Source: JBDFMH01 sp047238125
Lineage (GTDB): Bacteria; Pseudomonadota; Alphaproteobacteria; Sphingomonadales; Sphingomonadaceae
NCBI RefSeq assembly: GCF_047238125.1
Contig: NZ_JBDFMH010000001.1
Location: 1,674,001 to 1,738,000, forward strand
DNA length: 64,000 bases
Direction of reading: 5' to 3'
Positions 8,427 to 16,421 of this stretch are shown piece by piece; position 1 is the stretch's first letter, and the number at the start of each line of letters is the position of its first letter. The notes below the pieces were generated by a model that saw nothing but the letters and a program-made list of their open reading frames with translations, ran no database searches and was not told the DNA's origin. Position numbers and translations under genes: made by a program.

Positions 8427-10042
8427 CCCGGCCCTGGTGGCAGTCCGCGGTGATCTACCAGGTCTATCCGCGCTCGTTTCAGGACAGCGATGGCGATGGC
8501 ATTGGCGATCTGGCAGGCATCATCGGCCGGCTCGATCATTTCGCTACGCTCGGCGTCGACGCGATCTGGCTCTCGCCGGTCTATCCGTCGCCCATGGCGG
8601 ATTTCGGTTATGACGTATCGGATTATCGCGGCATCGATCCGCGCTTCGGCACGATCGAGGATTTCGACCGGCTGGTCGGCGAGACGCATGCCCGCGGCCT
8701 GAAGGTCCTGATGGATTTCGTGCCCAACCATAGTTCGGACCAGCATCCCTGGTTCGTCGCCAGCCGTTCCTCGCGCGATGATCCGAAGCGCGACTGGTAT
8801 ATCTGGGCCGATCCGGCCACGGATGGCGGCCCGCCCAACAATTGGATTAGCGATTTCGGCGGCCCCGCGTGGGAGTGGGATGAGGCGAGCGGGCAATATT
8901 ACGCCCATGCCTTCCTTAAGGAGCAGCCCGATCTCAACTGGCGCAACCCCGACCTGCGCCGGGAAATGCTGGAGACGCTGGACTGGTGGTTCCGGCGCGG
9001 TGTCGATGGGTTCCGCATCGACGTGCTCTGGCACATGGTGAAATCGGCTGAATTGAAGGACAACCCGCCAAATCCGGACTGGCGGCCCGGCATGGCGGAC
9101 ATGCTGCGCGTCCACCAGACCGAGAGCACCGATCAGCCCGAAGTCCACGAGATCGCAGCAGAGATGCGCGCGCTGGCCGATCGTCATGGCGATCGTCTCC
9201 TGGTCGGCGAGATCTATCTGCCGAACGATCGGCTGATGGCCTATTACGGCACCCGGGATGCCCCCGGCGTGCACCTGCCGTTCAACTTCGCGCTGATCGA
9301 GGCGGAATGGACCGCGCCCGCGCTCAGCCGGATCATCGGCGACTATGAAGCCGCACTGCCGCCGGGGGGCTGGCCCAACTGGGTGCTCGGCAATCATGAT
9401 CGGCCCCGCATCGCCAGCCGCGTCGGCCCGGCGCAGGCGCGGGTTGCTGCGATGCTGCTGCTCACCCTGCGCGGCACGCCCACCCTCTATCAGGGAGACG
9501 AGATCGGGCTGACTGATGTCGACGTGCCAGCCGACCGGATCCAGGATCCACGCGAGCTGCGCGAGCCCGGCCTCGGCCTTGGCCGCGATCCGGTCCGTAC
9601 GCCGATGGCTTGGGATGGCAGCCCGAACGGCGGCTTCACGACCGGCGATCCGTGGCTGCCGCTGCATCTCGACTGGCCGTCACGCAATGTCGCCGCTCAA
9701 TCGGCCGATCCCCAATCTATGCTGTCGCTCTATCGGCGATTGATTGCGCTCAGGCAGATCGAACCGGCACTGTCGGTCGGGGCGATCCACCTCGTTCCCG
9801 CCGCCGCCCCAAGCGAGGGCCGCAACGGCCTGTTGGGCTATGTCCGCGAAACTGGCGGGCGCCGGGTGATCGTGCTGCTCAACCTGGACGATGCCTATGT
9901 CCATATCGATCTGCCGCCCTGGGCAAAGGACCACAAGCTGGCCGCGACCACGCTGTCCGGCGTGCCGCTTGCCGCCGGCTCGACACTGGAACTGCGCCCG
10001 AACGAGGGCGTAGTGTTCATACCCCCGCGCGACGTTTCATGA
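8423..10042 (+). CDS. GH13 alpha-glucosidase
   Basis: 539 residues; ATG 8423 overlaps the GH130 stop and has GGAG upstream. It is a full GH13 (beta/alpha)8 enzyme of the oligo-alpha-glucosidase group: WWQSAVIYQVYPRSFQDS at the N-terminus, MDFVPNHSSDQHPWF, the nucleophile Asp200 in GFRIDVLW, the acid/base Glu263 in VGEIY and the third carboxylate Asp326 in NHD. No signal peptide, so cytoplasmic. It would hydrolyse alpha-1,4 or alpha-1,6 glucosides or related solutes. The longer upstream frame inside GH130 is not real. It is coupled to the next GT4 gene by ATGA. Confidence 0.93.
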   Translation: MTRPWWQSAVIYQVYPRSFQDSDGDGIGDLAGIIGRLDHFATLGVDAIWLSPVYPSPMADFGYDVSDYRGIDPRFGTIEDFDRLVGETHARGLKVLMDFVPNHSSDQHPWFVASRSSRDDPKRDWYIWADPATDGGPPNNWISDFGGPAWEWDEASGQYYAHAFLKEQPDLNWRNPDLRREMLETLDWWFRRGVDGFRIDVLWHMVKSAELKDNPPNPDWRPGMADMLRVHQTESTDQPEVHEIAAEMRALADRHGDRLLVGEIYLPNDRLMAYYGTRDAPGVHLPFNFALIEAEWTAPALSRIIGDYEAALPPGGWPNWVLGNHDRPRIASRVGPAQARVAAMLLLTLRGTPTLYQGDEIGLTDVDVPADRIQDPRELREPGLGLGRDPVRTPMAWDGSPNGGFTTGDPWLPLHLDWPSRNVAAQSADPQSMLSLYRRLIALRQIEPALSVGAIHLVPAAAPSEGRNGLLGYVRETGGRRVIVLLNLDDAYVHIDLPPWAKDHKLAATTLSGVPLAAGSTLELRPNEGVVFIPPRDVS

Positions 10043-11064
10043 GGATCGCGATGCTCGCGCCGATCAGTTGGCGCACCCCGCCCCGCCATTACGGGCCGTG
10101 GGAATTGGTCACGAGCCTGTTGACCGAGGCGCTGTTCGCGCGCGGGGTCGATGTCACGCTGTTCGCAACGCTCGACAGTCTCACTGCCGCCCGGCTGGAT
10201 GGCGTGGTGCCCGCGCCCTATTCGGAAGATCCATCGATCGATGCCAAGGTCTGGGAAGCGCTGCATATCGCCAATGTGTTCGAGCGTGCGGCCGAATTCG
10301 ACATCATCCACAATCAGGCCGATTTCATGCCGCTGGCCTTTTCCGGCCTCGTCGATACGCCGGTCGTCACCACGATCCACGGCTTCTCGTCCGATCGAAT
10401 CATGCCTGTCTATCGGCGCTACGACTCGACGACGCATTATGTCGCGATCAGCGATTCCGATCGTGCGCCCGGGCTCGACTACGCTGCCACCATCCATCAC
10501 GGCATTCCGATCGGCGATTTCGCGTTCGATCCGATCGGCGCGGACCGGCTGCTGTTCTTCGGCCGCTTCCATCCCGACAAGGGCGCTGCAGAGGCGATCG
10601 CAGTCGCCCGCGCCACCGATCACGAGCTCGCCATGTACGGCATCGTACAGGACGAAGGCTATTATGCGCGCGAGGTGGCGCCGCATCTCGCGGGCGGGCG
10701 CATCCGCCATCCCGGGACCGTCGGCGGTGCAGAGCGGGTGCGCGCGCTGGGCGCGGCCAAGTGTCTGTTGCACCTCATCAATTTTGATGAGCCCTTCGGC
10801 CTTTCGGTCATCGAGGCGCTCGCCTGCGGAACCCCGGTAATTGCCATTCGGCGCGGATCGATGCCCGAGCTGATCGACGATGGCGTCACCGGCTTCCTGG
10901 TCGATGACGTCGACGGTGCGATCGCCGCGATCGGACGCCTGGGTGAGATCGATCGCATCGCCTGCCGCCAGGCTGCCGAGGCGCGTTTTTCGATTGATCG
11001 CATGGCCGACGCCTATCTCGCGCTTTACCGTGAGATACTTGGCGGCTCCGCGAAGCCGTCTTGA
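10039..11064 (+). CDS. Glycosyltransferase family 4 protein
   Basis: 341 residues, overlapping the GH13 stop (ATGA at 10039). The N-terminal Rossmann half starts MRIAMLAPISWRTPPRHYG and has HNQADFMPL and VVTTIHGF. The C-terminal half carries the GT4 signature: LLFFGRFHPDKGA, then the E-x7-E region DEPFGLSVIEALACGTPVI. This resembles starch-synthase-like or solute-glycosylating GT4 enzymes. Co-occurrence with GH130 and GH13 genes suggests it makes a soluble glycoside that they turn over; donor and acceptor are unknown. Confidence 0.88.
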   Translation: MRIAMLAPISWRTPPRHYGPWELVTSLLTEALFARGVDVTLFATLDSLTAARLDGVVPAPYSEDPSIDAKVWEALHIANVFERAAEFDIIHNQADFMPLAFSGLVDTPVVTTIHGFSSDRIMPVYRRYDSTTHYVAISDSDRAPGLDYAATIHHGIPIGDFAFDPIGADRLLFFGRFHPDKGAAEAIAVARATDHELAMYGIVQDEGYYAREVAPHLAGGRIRHPGTVGGAERVRALGAAKCLLHLINFDEPFGLSVIEALACGTPVIAIRRGSMPELIDDGVTGFLVDDVDGAIAAIGRLGEIDRIACRQAAEARFSIDRMADAYLALYREILGGSAKPS

Positions 11065-11118
11065 CCGCGCGCCCGCTTTGCGGGAAGCCCGCCTCTCCAA
11101 AACAAGTGGAGGACGTAC

Positions 11119-11418
11119 ATGGCGAAGACACCGGCTAAGGCCGCTGGCGAAAAGAAGGCCACTGGCGCGAAGAAGGCCGATGGCCTGTCCAAGCCGCTGA
11201 CCCCCTCGGCAGAGCTCGGCGCGATCGTCGGCACCGGCGCGATCTCGCGCAGCGACGTCGTGAGCAAGGTCTGGGAGTACATCAAGAAGAACAATCTCCA
11301 GAACCCGGAAAACAAGCGCGAGATTCTGGCCGACGACAAGCTCGAGAAGGTCTTCGGCAAGAAGAAGGTCACCATGTTCGAGATGAACAAGCATTTCTCG
11401 GCCCATCTGAAGGCCTGA
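11119..11418 (+). CDS. SWIB/MDM2 domain protein
   Basis: 99 residues with a good ribosome-binding site (GGAGG). A Lys/Ala-rich N-terminal tail (about 25 residues) precedes a single SWIB domain: LTPSAELGAIVG, then VVSKVWEYIKKNNLQNPENK, then the conserved ILADDKLEKVFGK. Such bacterial SWIB proteins are found in chlamydiae, planctomycetes and many alphaproteobacteria and are thought to bind DNA or chromatin-like complexes; the basic tail fits DNA contact. It stands alone between the carbohydrate unit and a convergent thioesterase gene. Confidence 0.93.
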   Translation: MAKTPAKAAGEKKATGAKKADGLSKPLTPSAELGAIVGTGAISRSDVVSKVWEYIKKNNLQNPENKREILADDKLEKVFGKKKVTMFEMNKHFSAHLKA

Positions 11419-11429
11419 TGCGGGATCGG

Positions 11430-11461
11430 CCGGGCCGGCGGGCGCACTGCCCCCGGCCCGG
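11430..11461. terminator. Strong GC hairpin between convergent genes
   Basis: CCGGGCCGG at 11430-11438 pairs with CCGGCCCGG at 11453-11461, and GGGC at 11440-11443 pairs with GCCC at 11449-11452, leaving one bulged C and a 5-nt loop. It lies between the SWIB gene and the convergent thioesterase gene, so it may end transcription from both sides, although there is no T tract. Confidence 0.45.
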
Positions 11462-11475
11462 CAAGCCTCAAGCGG

Positions 11476-11913
11476 TCAGCCCAGCCTGATCGCCTCGAAC
11501 GCGGCCCGCCACACAGGCGGGATCGGCACCGGCCGCCGGGTCGCCCGGTCGACATGGACATGGACGAAGAAGCCTTCGGCCGCCGCCGTCTCCGCCTCTT
11601 CCGCGAAGATGCCGATCGCATAGCGCACGCTCGATCCGCCGATCGTGTCCACCGCCAGACCAACCTCGACCCGACCCGGATAGGCCAGCGGCTGCGCATA
11701 GCGGCACCCCGTCTCGATCACGAGGCCGATCGGGTCGCCCGTTTCCACATCCAGCAGCCCACAATCGATCAGCCAGCCGTTCACCGCGCTGTCGAACCAC
11801 TGATAGTGCACGGTGTTGTTGACGTGGCCGTACACGTCATTGTCCGCCCAGCGCGTGTCGATCCTGCGCCACTGGCGATAGGCGGCACGCGGTCGGAACG
11901 GCGTACGGCTCAC
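11476..11913 (-). CDS. Acyl-CoA thioesterase (4HBT hot-dog family)
   Basis: 145 residues from GTG 11913, which overlaps the stop of the upstream dehydrogenase gene (GTGA). The hot-dog signature TRWADNDVYGHVNNTVHYQW contains the Asp and His-Val-Asn-Asn of the 4-hydroxybenzoyl-CoA thioesterase/YbgC class. It hydrolyses an acyl-CoA in the cytoplasm; the acyl group is unknown. Coupling to an Fe-alcohol dehydrogenase suggests a shared small catabolic step. Confidence 0.88.
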   Translation of the reverse strand: MSRTPFRPRAAYRQWRRIDTRWADNDVYGHVNNTVHYQWFDSAVNGWLIDCGLLDVETGDPIGLVIETGCRYAQPLAYPGRVEVGLAVDTIGGSSVRYAIGIFAEEAETAAAEGFFVHVHVDRATRRPVPIPPVWRAAFEAIRLG

Positions 11914-13052
11914 AGCGCAGCCTCGTAGATGCGCCGCGCGTCGGCGAGGTCGATCGGGCAGGGATTATTCGCCAGCAACCGCTCCTGCTTCATCGCCTCG
12001 CCCGCCAGAAGCTCCAGGTCGCCGCGCCCGATCCCGAGCGCGCTCAGCCGCTGCGGCAATCCGACCGCGATCGACAGCGTCCGCACCGCTTCCACCAGGC
12101 CCTGCGCCGCCGCCTGGGTGCCGAGCCGGGCCAGCGACGGATCGACCAGTGGCCCAAGCTCCGCATAGAGCGGCATCGCAGCCCCCATATTGTGGCCCAG
12201 CACATGCGGCAGCATCAGCGCGTTCGACAGCCCGTGCGGCAGATGGAAATGCCCGCCCAGCGGATAGGCCAGCGCATGGACGCCCGCCACCGGGGCGTTG
12301 GCGAAGGCGACGCCGGCGAGATGGCTCGCGCGCAGCATCGCTTCGCGCGCGGCAAGATCGTCCGGCGCATCGCAGGCGCGGCGCAGATTGGCTGCGATGA
12401 GACCGATCGCCTCGCGCGCCAGCAGGTCCGACATCGGATTCTTCAACCGCGCGGACGTATAGGCTTCGATCGCGTGGACCATCGCATCGATGCCAGTCGC
12501 GGCCGTCGCATCTCGCGGCAGGCCGATCGTCAATATGGGATCGAGTAGCGCGGTATCGGGAACCAGTGCCGCGCTGCTTACCCCCCGCTTTTCAGCCCCG
12601 CCGACAGTGATGACGGTGACCGGCGTCGCTTCGGAACCCGTCCCCGCCGTCGTCGGCACGAGCGTCAGCGGCAGCCGTCGCCCGGTTGCACGCCCGACAC
12701 CCCAAATGTCGTCGAGCAGGTCGCCCGATCCGATCAGATAGGCGGCCAGCTTGGCGACATCCATCGGGCTGCCGCCACCGAAACCAATCACCCCATCGGC
12801 GCCGTGCCCGGCCGCCACCGCGGCCATCACGGTATCGCGAGAGGGATCGGGCTCGACCGCGTCGAAGATCGTGACGTCGCGACCGTCGCGCCGCAGACCC
12901 TCTAGCGCGGCATCCGCCAGGCCGAGTCCACGCACGCCCGCATCGGTAACGAACAGGATCCGTTGGCCGGACAGGTGCTCCACCAGCCGCTCGGCAACGC
13001 CGGCCCCGGAAACCAGCCGCGGCCCATAGTTGAAGACAAAATGCTCGGGCAC
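11910..13052 (-). CDS. Iron-containing alcohol dehydrogenase
   Basis: 380 residues from GTG 13052. Family III (Fe-ADH) enzyme: nucleotide-binding GADGVIGFGGGSPMDVAK, LVPTTAGTGSEAT, and the metal-binding region with GIDAMVHAIEAY and the His-rich segment VHALAYPLGGHFHLPHG. It oxidises an alcohol or reduces an aldehyde or keto compound (for example maleylacetate-like substrates) with NAD(P)H. It is coupled to the downstream thioesterase. The substrate is not deducible. Confidence 0.93.
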   Translation of the reverse strand: MPEHFVFNYGPRLVSGAGVAERLVEHLSGQRILFVTDAGVRGLGLADAALEGLRRDGRDVTIFDAVEPDPSRDTVMAAVAAGHGADGVIGFGGGSPMDVAKLAAYLIGSGDLLDDIWGVGRATGRRLPLTLVPTTAGTGSEATPVTVITVGGAEKRGVSSAALVPDTALLDPILTIGLPRDATAATGIDAMVHAIEAYTSARLKNPMSDLLAREAIGLIAANLRRACDAPDDLAAREAMLRASHLAGVAFANAPVAGVHALAYPLGGHFHLPHGLSNALMLPHVLGHNMGAAMPLYAELGPLVDPSLARLGTQAAAQGLVEAVRTLSIAVGLPQRLSALGIGRGDLELLAGEAMKQERLLANNPCPIDLADARRIYEAAL

Positions 13053-13108
13053 TTTACGCTCCCGTCAACCTGCTCCCGGTTAGGGCGCGGAGACGCCGGG
13101 CGCAAGCA

Positions 13109-13585
13109 TCAGAAGGCGCGCTCGAGCCTCGTCAGCAAGGTTCGTGCGGGGCTAGACGGCGGCGCCGGCGCGTCGATCTCCTGTTCGAGCCGGCCCACCC
13201 GCGCATATAGATCACGGCTTGCCTCGATCAGCTGTCGCGCCGGCGCGGGCAGTTGCGCCACCAGTTCATGATCGCTGTCGGCTGCCTCGCCCAACCGCCG
13301 GGTCCGGCCGCTGGTCTGTGCCGCACCAAGTTCCCCAGCATAGACCGCGCGGCGCGCCAGCAGCCAAGCGATGACGTGCATCAGCCGCGTCGTGACCTTC
13401 AGCGATTCACAGCTGAAGCCGACCCGCAGGCCGGGCGGCAGCGCATCCCGATCCGCACGCCCGGTCTCATCGAAATAGGCGCGCACCTCATCGGCCAGCA
13501 GCATGGCTTCGACGTGCAGCGCATTAACTACGCGGATCGTCAACCTTCCGCTGCTATGCGGCATCTGATCCGGTACATTTCCCAT
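13109..13585 (-). CDS. rcdA: RcdA family protein (DUF1465), adaptor for CtrA degradation
   Basis: 158 residues. It matches the alphaproteobacterial DUF1465 family whose Caulobacter member RcdA, with CpdR and PopA, delivers the cell-cycle regulator CtrA to ClpXP. Visible family pattern: an N-terminal helix with DEVRAYFDETGRADRDALP, then CESLKVTTRLMHVIAWLLARRAVYAGEL, then a C-terminal helix (LIEASRDLYARVGRLEQEI). It is divergent from the hsp20 gene. The exact start could be a few codons later (MPHSSG). Confidence 0.88.
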   Translation of the reverse strand: MGNVPDQMPHSSGRLTIRVVNALHVEAMLLADEVRAYFDETGRADRDALPPGLRVGFSCESLKVTTRLMHVIAWLLARRAVYAGELGAAQTSGRTRRLGEAADSDHELVAQLPAPARQLIEASRDLYARVGRLEQEIDAPAPPSSPARTLLTRLERAF

Positions 13586-13762
13586 GCCTGATCATCGCAC
13601 AGCCCGCGCGTGGCCGGAACCGGCAAAAAGGGTGAATTCCGCGCGCACCGTTCCCTCTTGAAACAAGCGACGACGAAACCAGATTCTCCATCGGGACGGC
13701 CGCGTCGCCCTTTGCGGGGCGCGGCCGGCCCGGTCCGGCGGCCTGCCGCGGGCCTTCACTCG

Positions 13763-13784
13763 CTCTGCTTATGAAGGGACTGAG
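13763..13784 (+). promoter_or_regulatory. Possible ROSE-type RNA thermometer over the hsp20 ribosome-binding site
   Basis: In the leader just before the hsp20 start, TGCTT (13766-13770) can pair with AAGGGA (13774-13779), which holds the ribosome-binding site, through U-A, a G-G mismatch, C-G and two U-A pairs with one bulged G and a 3-nt loop; CTC (13763-13765) and GAG (13782-13784) close the hairpin. U-x-GCU against the Shine-Dalgarno with a G-G pair is the hallmark of ROSE elements before alphaproteobacterial small heat-shock genes. Further GC-rich hairpins lie upstream. Found by eye, not folded. Confidence 0.5.
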
Positions 13785-13788
13785 ACCT

Positions 13789-14262
13789 ATGCGTACTCTC
13801 GATTTTGCGCCCCTGCTGCGCTCCTCGATCGGGTTCGAGAATTTGAACCGGCTCGTCGATTTCGCGACCCGCGGCGAAGGCGATGCCTATCCGCCCTACA
13901 ATATCGAGAAGATCGGCGACGGCACCTATCGCATCCAGATGGCGGTCGCCGGCTTTGACCGGTCCGAACTTGACCTGACCGTCCAGGAAAATGTCCTGAT
14001 TGTGGTCGGGCGCACCGGTGACGACAAGGATGCCCCCGAACGCCAGTTCCTGCATCGCGGCATCGCCAAGCGCGCGTTCGAACGCCGGTTCCAGCTAGCC
14101 GACACGATCAAGGTGACGGCCGCCAGCTATGACCGCGGACTGCTGAACATCGATCTGGTCCGCGAGATTCCCGAGCACAAGAAGCCGCGCCGGATCGCGA
14201 TCGATGGCGAAGAAACTCCCGGCGTGATTGAAGCCGACACCAAGTCGCTCGAGATCGCCTGA
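13789..14262 (+). CDS. Small heat-shock protein Hsp20 (IbpA-like)
   Basis: 157 residues from ATG 13789, 9 bp after AGGGA; an in-frame ATG 18 bp upstream lies inside the leader and is unlikely. It is an alpha-crystallin domain protein of the IbpA class: PPYNIEKIGDGTYRIQMAVAG, then a central region with FLHRGIAKRAFERRFQLAD and the typical GLLNIDLVREIPE (I-x-I/V-like motif at the C-terminal side is weak). Small heat-shock proteins hold unfolding proteins for refolding. A CTTGAAA element at 13657 may belong to a heat-shock promoter, but I cannot assign a matching -10. Confidence 0.93.
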   Translation: MRTLDFAPLLRSSIGFENLNRLVDFATRGEGDAYPPYNIEKIGDGTYRIQMAVAGFDRSELDLTVQENVLIVVGRTGDDKDAPERQFLHRGIAKRAFERRFQLADTIKVTAASYDRGLLNIDLVREIPEHKKPRRIAIDGEETPGVIEADTKSLEIA

Positions 14263-14269
14263 ACCGGCC

Positions 14270-14304
14270 AGCGCGGCCGGCACATTGCCGGCCGCGCTTT
14301 CTTT
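14270..14304 (+). terminator. Rho-independent terminator of hsp20
   Basis: A perfect 12-bp stem (AGCGCGGCCGGC at 14270-14281 and GCCGGCCGCGCT at 14287-14298) with a 5-nt ACATT loop, followed by TTCTTT. It begins 7 bp after the hsp20 stop. Confidence 0.85.
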
Positions 14305-14432
14305 CCGGAATATTTTGGAACCATCTGGAAAAGGCGCTTCAACGCTACTGACAAGTGCGTATGACAAGGCTATTAAGGTTAAACGACAACCGGGTCGTCG
14401 GCGCATGCGAAACCTGGAACGAGAGGATATCG

Positions 14433-14624
14433 ATGCGATCGCGCTCCATCTTTTCTCTTGCCTCGCCGGCCGGCCTTGATGCCGCGCTGGGCCGCGCGCG
14501 GCGCGCCGCGGACGACGTCGATCCTCCTCATCCCAATGGATCGTGGAGCGCAGCGCGCGCCTTCATTGTGGCCGGTGTGCTTGCGACGGCGATCTGGGGC
14601 GCCTTATTGTTTGCGCTGATCTGA
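14433..14624 (+). CDS. Tiny single-span membrane protein next to sugar transferase 1
   Basis: 63 residues; ATG 14433 follows AGGA. A polar N-terminus (about 38 residues) is followed by one C-terminal membrane helix (ARAFIVAGVLATAIWGALLF). Its stop abuts the stop of the convergent sugar transferase with no spacer. The membrane segment matches that of the small protein at 15484-15645 in the pattern AR-x-F-x3-A-x3-A-x3-W-x-AL, so both belong to one family, each beside a sugar transferase. The function is unknown. Confidence 0.7.
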   Translation: MRSRSIFSLASPAGLDAALGRARRAADDVDPPHPNGSWSAARAFIVAGVLATAIWGALLFALI

Positions 14625-15290
14625 TCAGTAGGAACCGCGCACCAGCAGCACGCTGGGGACGGTCATCAACAGGATCCGGAAATAGAGCCGCAGATCGAGC
14701 GCGCGGGCGAATGCGACGTCGCATGCGACACGGCGCCGATAAGATACCATATTGCGGCCGCTGATCTGCCAGAGGCCCGTGATGCCCGGCCGGACAGCGC
14801 AATAATTGGTATAGTAATGGCCGTAGCGGACGATCTCGGCCTCCACGATCGGCCGTGGCCCGACCAAACTCATCTCGCCTCGCAGGACGTTGAAGAGCTG
14901 GGGCAGCTCATCGAGACTGCTCTTGCGGAGCAATCGGCCGATACCGACGATCCGCGGATCGTTCCGCAATTTCTGGTCACGCGCCCATTCAGCGGCCGCC
15001 AGCGGATCGTTGCGCAATAGCTCTGCCAGTCGCGCCTCCGCATCGACGGCCATTGTCCGGAACTTGAAGCATCGGAATGATCGGCCACCATGGCCCAGCC
15101 GTCGTTGCGCAAACAATATGGGACCGGGATCGATCGCCACCACGAACAGCGCGATCAGCAGGAAGACGGGGGCAAGAAGCACGATCCCGAACAGCGACAG
15201 CATGATGTCACACGTCCTGATCGAAACCGCGATCGGACGTGCTTCCCAGCTTGCGGCCGGTGCCGACACCATATGCGGAACCGTATGCAC
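14625..15290 (-). CDS. Sugar-phosphate transferase to undecaprenyl phosphate (paralogue 1)
   Basis: 221 residues from GTG 15290 (GGGGAG 6 bp upstream). It is a short monotopic phosphoglycosyl transferase: one hydrophobic segment (IMLSLFGIVLLAPVFLLIAL) then the bacterial sugar transferase domain with FAQRRLGHGGRSFRCFKFRTM, SLDELPQLFNVLRGEMSLVG, PRP and RPGITGLWQISGRN. These enzymes start exopolysaccharide repeat units by moving a sugar-1-phosphate onto the lipid carrier. It lacks the four-helix N-terminal domain of WcaJ. It is clearly paralogous to the gene at 15732-16421. Confidence 0.93.
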   Translation of the reverse strand: MHTVPHMVSAPAASWEARPIAVSIRTCDIMLSLFGIVLLAPVFLLIALFVVAIDPGPILFAQRRLGHGGRSFRCFKFRTMAVDAEARLAELLRNDPLAAAEWARDQKLRNDPRIVGIGRLLRKSSLDELPQLFNVLRGEMSLVGPRPIVEAEIVRYGHYYTNYCAVRPGITGLWQISGRNMVSYRRRVACDVAFARALDLRLYFRILLMTVPSVLLVRGSY

Positions 15291-15483
15291 TCGCGACTCC
15301 CCAAAACACTCGCGTCGGGCTCGCGCCTGTCCCTACCGCAGTGCAACATACGCCGAATGGGTCGGCCTGTCCAAAGGATCACCGGCCCGTTACCAACGAG
15401 CCAACGTCCCCAGCAGCCGGTTCGACGCGGATGCTTAGGTCTGAGGTTCAGAAAATCAGGTTAATACGGAGAATCGGCTGTCG

Positions 15484-15645
15484 TCAGACTAAGAGCCCGA
15501 ACAGCGCTGCCCATACCGAGACTGCGATCGTCGTGGCGAGAGCGAAGCCTCTGGCCGGTGCCAATGGATCCAGGTGTCGCTCGGACGTCGCGGCCGCGTG
15601 GCGCCCCCGCCCGAATGACAATCTTGTTGACTGAAACGTCGTCAT
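15484..15645 (-). CDS. Tiny single-span membrane protein downstream of sugar transferase 2
   Basis: 53 residues; ATG 15645 follows GGAG. The polar N-terminus (MTTFQSTRLSFGRGR) precedes one membrane helix (ARGFALATTIAVSVWAALFG). It lies 86 bp downstream of the second sugar transferase in the same orientation. Its helix matches that of the protein at 14433-14624 (AR-x-F, A, W-x-AL at the same spacing). The frame continues upstream to 15852, but that part overlaps the transferase and is not used. The function is unknown; a partner or stabiliser of the transferase is possible. Confidence 0.68.
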   Translation of the reverse strand: MTTFQSTRLSFGRGRHAAATSERHLDPLAPARGFALATTIAVSVWAALFGLLV

Positions 15646-15731
15646 CACTCCGCTCCTGCGAATTGCCCCGTGGACATCGCTCGAAGTGAAACGCTCGACC
15701 GTGAATATGGGTTCGGTCTGCGCGTCGCCGG

Positions 15732-16421
15732 TCAGGTTCCGCGGACGAGAAGAACCGCCGGTACCGTCAGGACAAGAATGCGCAGGTACAGGAGCAGCGA
15801 TACACCACGGCTGAAACGAACATCGTACGCGACCCGGCGCCGATAGCTGCACGTGTTGCGCGCGCTGATCTGCCAGAGACCGGTGATCCCGGGCCGCACT
15901 GCGCAGTAAGCGGAGAAGTAGCGCCCATACCGGGGCACCTCCGCCATGACGATCGGCCGTGGGCCGACCAAGCTCATATCACCGCGCAGCACGTTCCAGA
16001 GCTGCGGCAGCTCATCGAGGCTGCTCTGACGCATGAATTTGCCCACGCCGACGATGCGCGGATCATTGCGCAGCTTGTGGCTGCTCTCCCATTCCTGGCG
16101 AGCCGCGGGGTCGTTGGAGAGCAATTCGTGAAGCCGCGCCTCCGCATCGATCCGCATCGTACGAAACTTGTAGCAATCGAAGATGCGGCCGCCCGCGCCG
16201 ACGCGGCGCTGCGCGAAAAAGATCGGCCCCGGTGCCGTTGCCCGCACGATCATGGCGATTACGAACATGATCGGCGCCAAGATCACGAGCCCGATCGCCG
16301 ACAGGATGATGTCGCAGGCCCGGATCATATGCTGGTGGCGACTGGTCAGTGGAATCGCGTCGGGGCGGACATAGACATCCGCGCGTACCCGCGCCCTCTC
16401 TTCCCAGACCAACGGCCGCAT
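15732..16421 (-). CDS. Sugar-phosphate transferase to undecaprenyl phosphate (paralogue 2)
   Basis: 229 residues from ATG 16421; an in-frame ATG at 16466 would add 15 residues but has no ribosome-binding site. It has the same architecture as paralogue 1: one hydrophobic segment (IILSAIGLVILAPIMFVIAM), FAQRRVGAGGRIFDCYKFRT, SLDELPQLWNVLRGDMSLVG and RPGITGLWQISARN. It also starts exopolysaccharide or glycan repeat units on undecaprenyl phosphate. The high similarity of the two proteins over their whole length suggests a local duplication that included the small membrane protein gene. Confidence 0.93.
   Translation of the reverse strand: MRPLVWEERARVRADVYVRPDAIPLTSRHQHMIRACDIILSAIGLVILAPIMFVIAMIVRATAPGPIFFAQRRVGAGGRIFDCYKFRTMRIDAEARLHELLSNDPAARQEWESSHKLRNDPRIVGVGKFMRQSSLDELPQLWNVLRGDMSLVGPRPIVMAEVPRYGRYFSAYCAVRPGITGLWQISARNTCSYRRRVAYDVRFSRGVSLLLYLRILVLTVPAVLLVRGT

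Noticed and set aside
8351..9667. 438-residue minus-strand frame opposite GH13
   Set aside because: GH13 catalytic residues are on the plus strand; the antisense product matches nothing.
9895..11406. 503-residue minus-strand frame over GT4 and SWIB genes
   Set aside because: It crosses two real plus-strand genes and has no domain.
14380..14400. TTAAGGTTAAAC as a possible CtrA site before the tiny membrane gene
   Set aside because: CtrA half-sites should be 7 bp apart (TTAA-N7-TTAA); here they are 2 bp apart.
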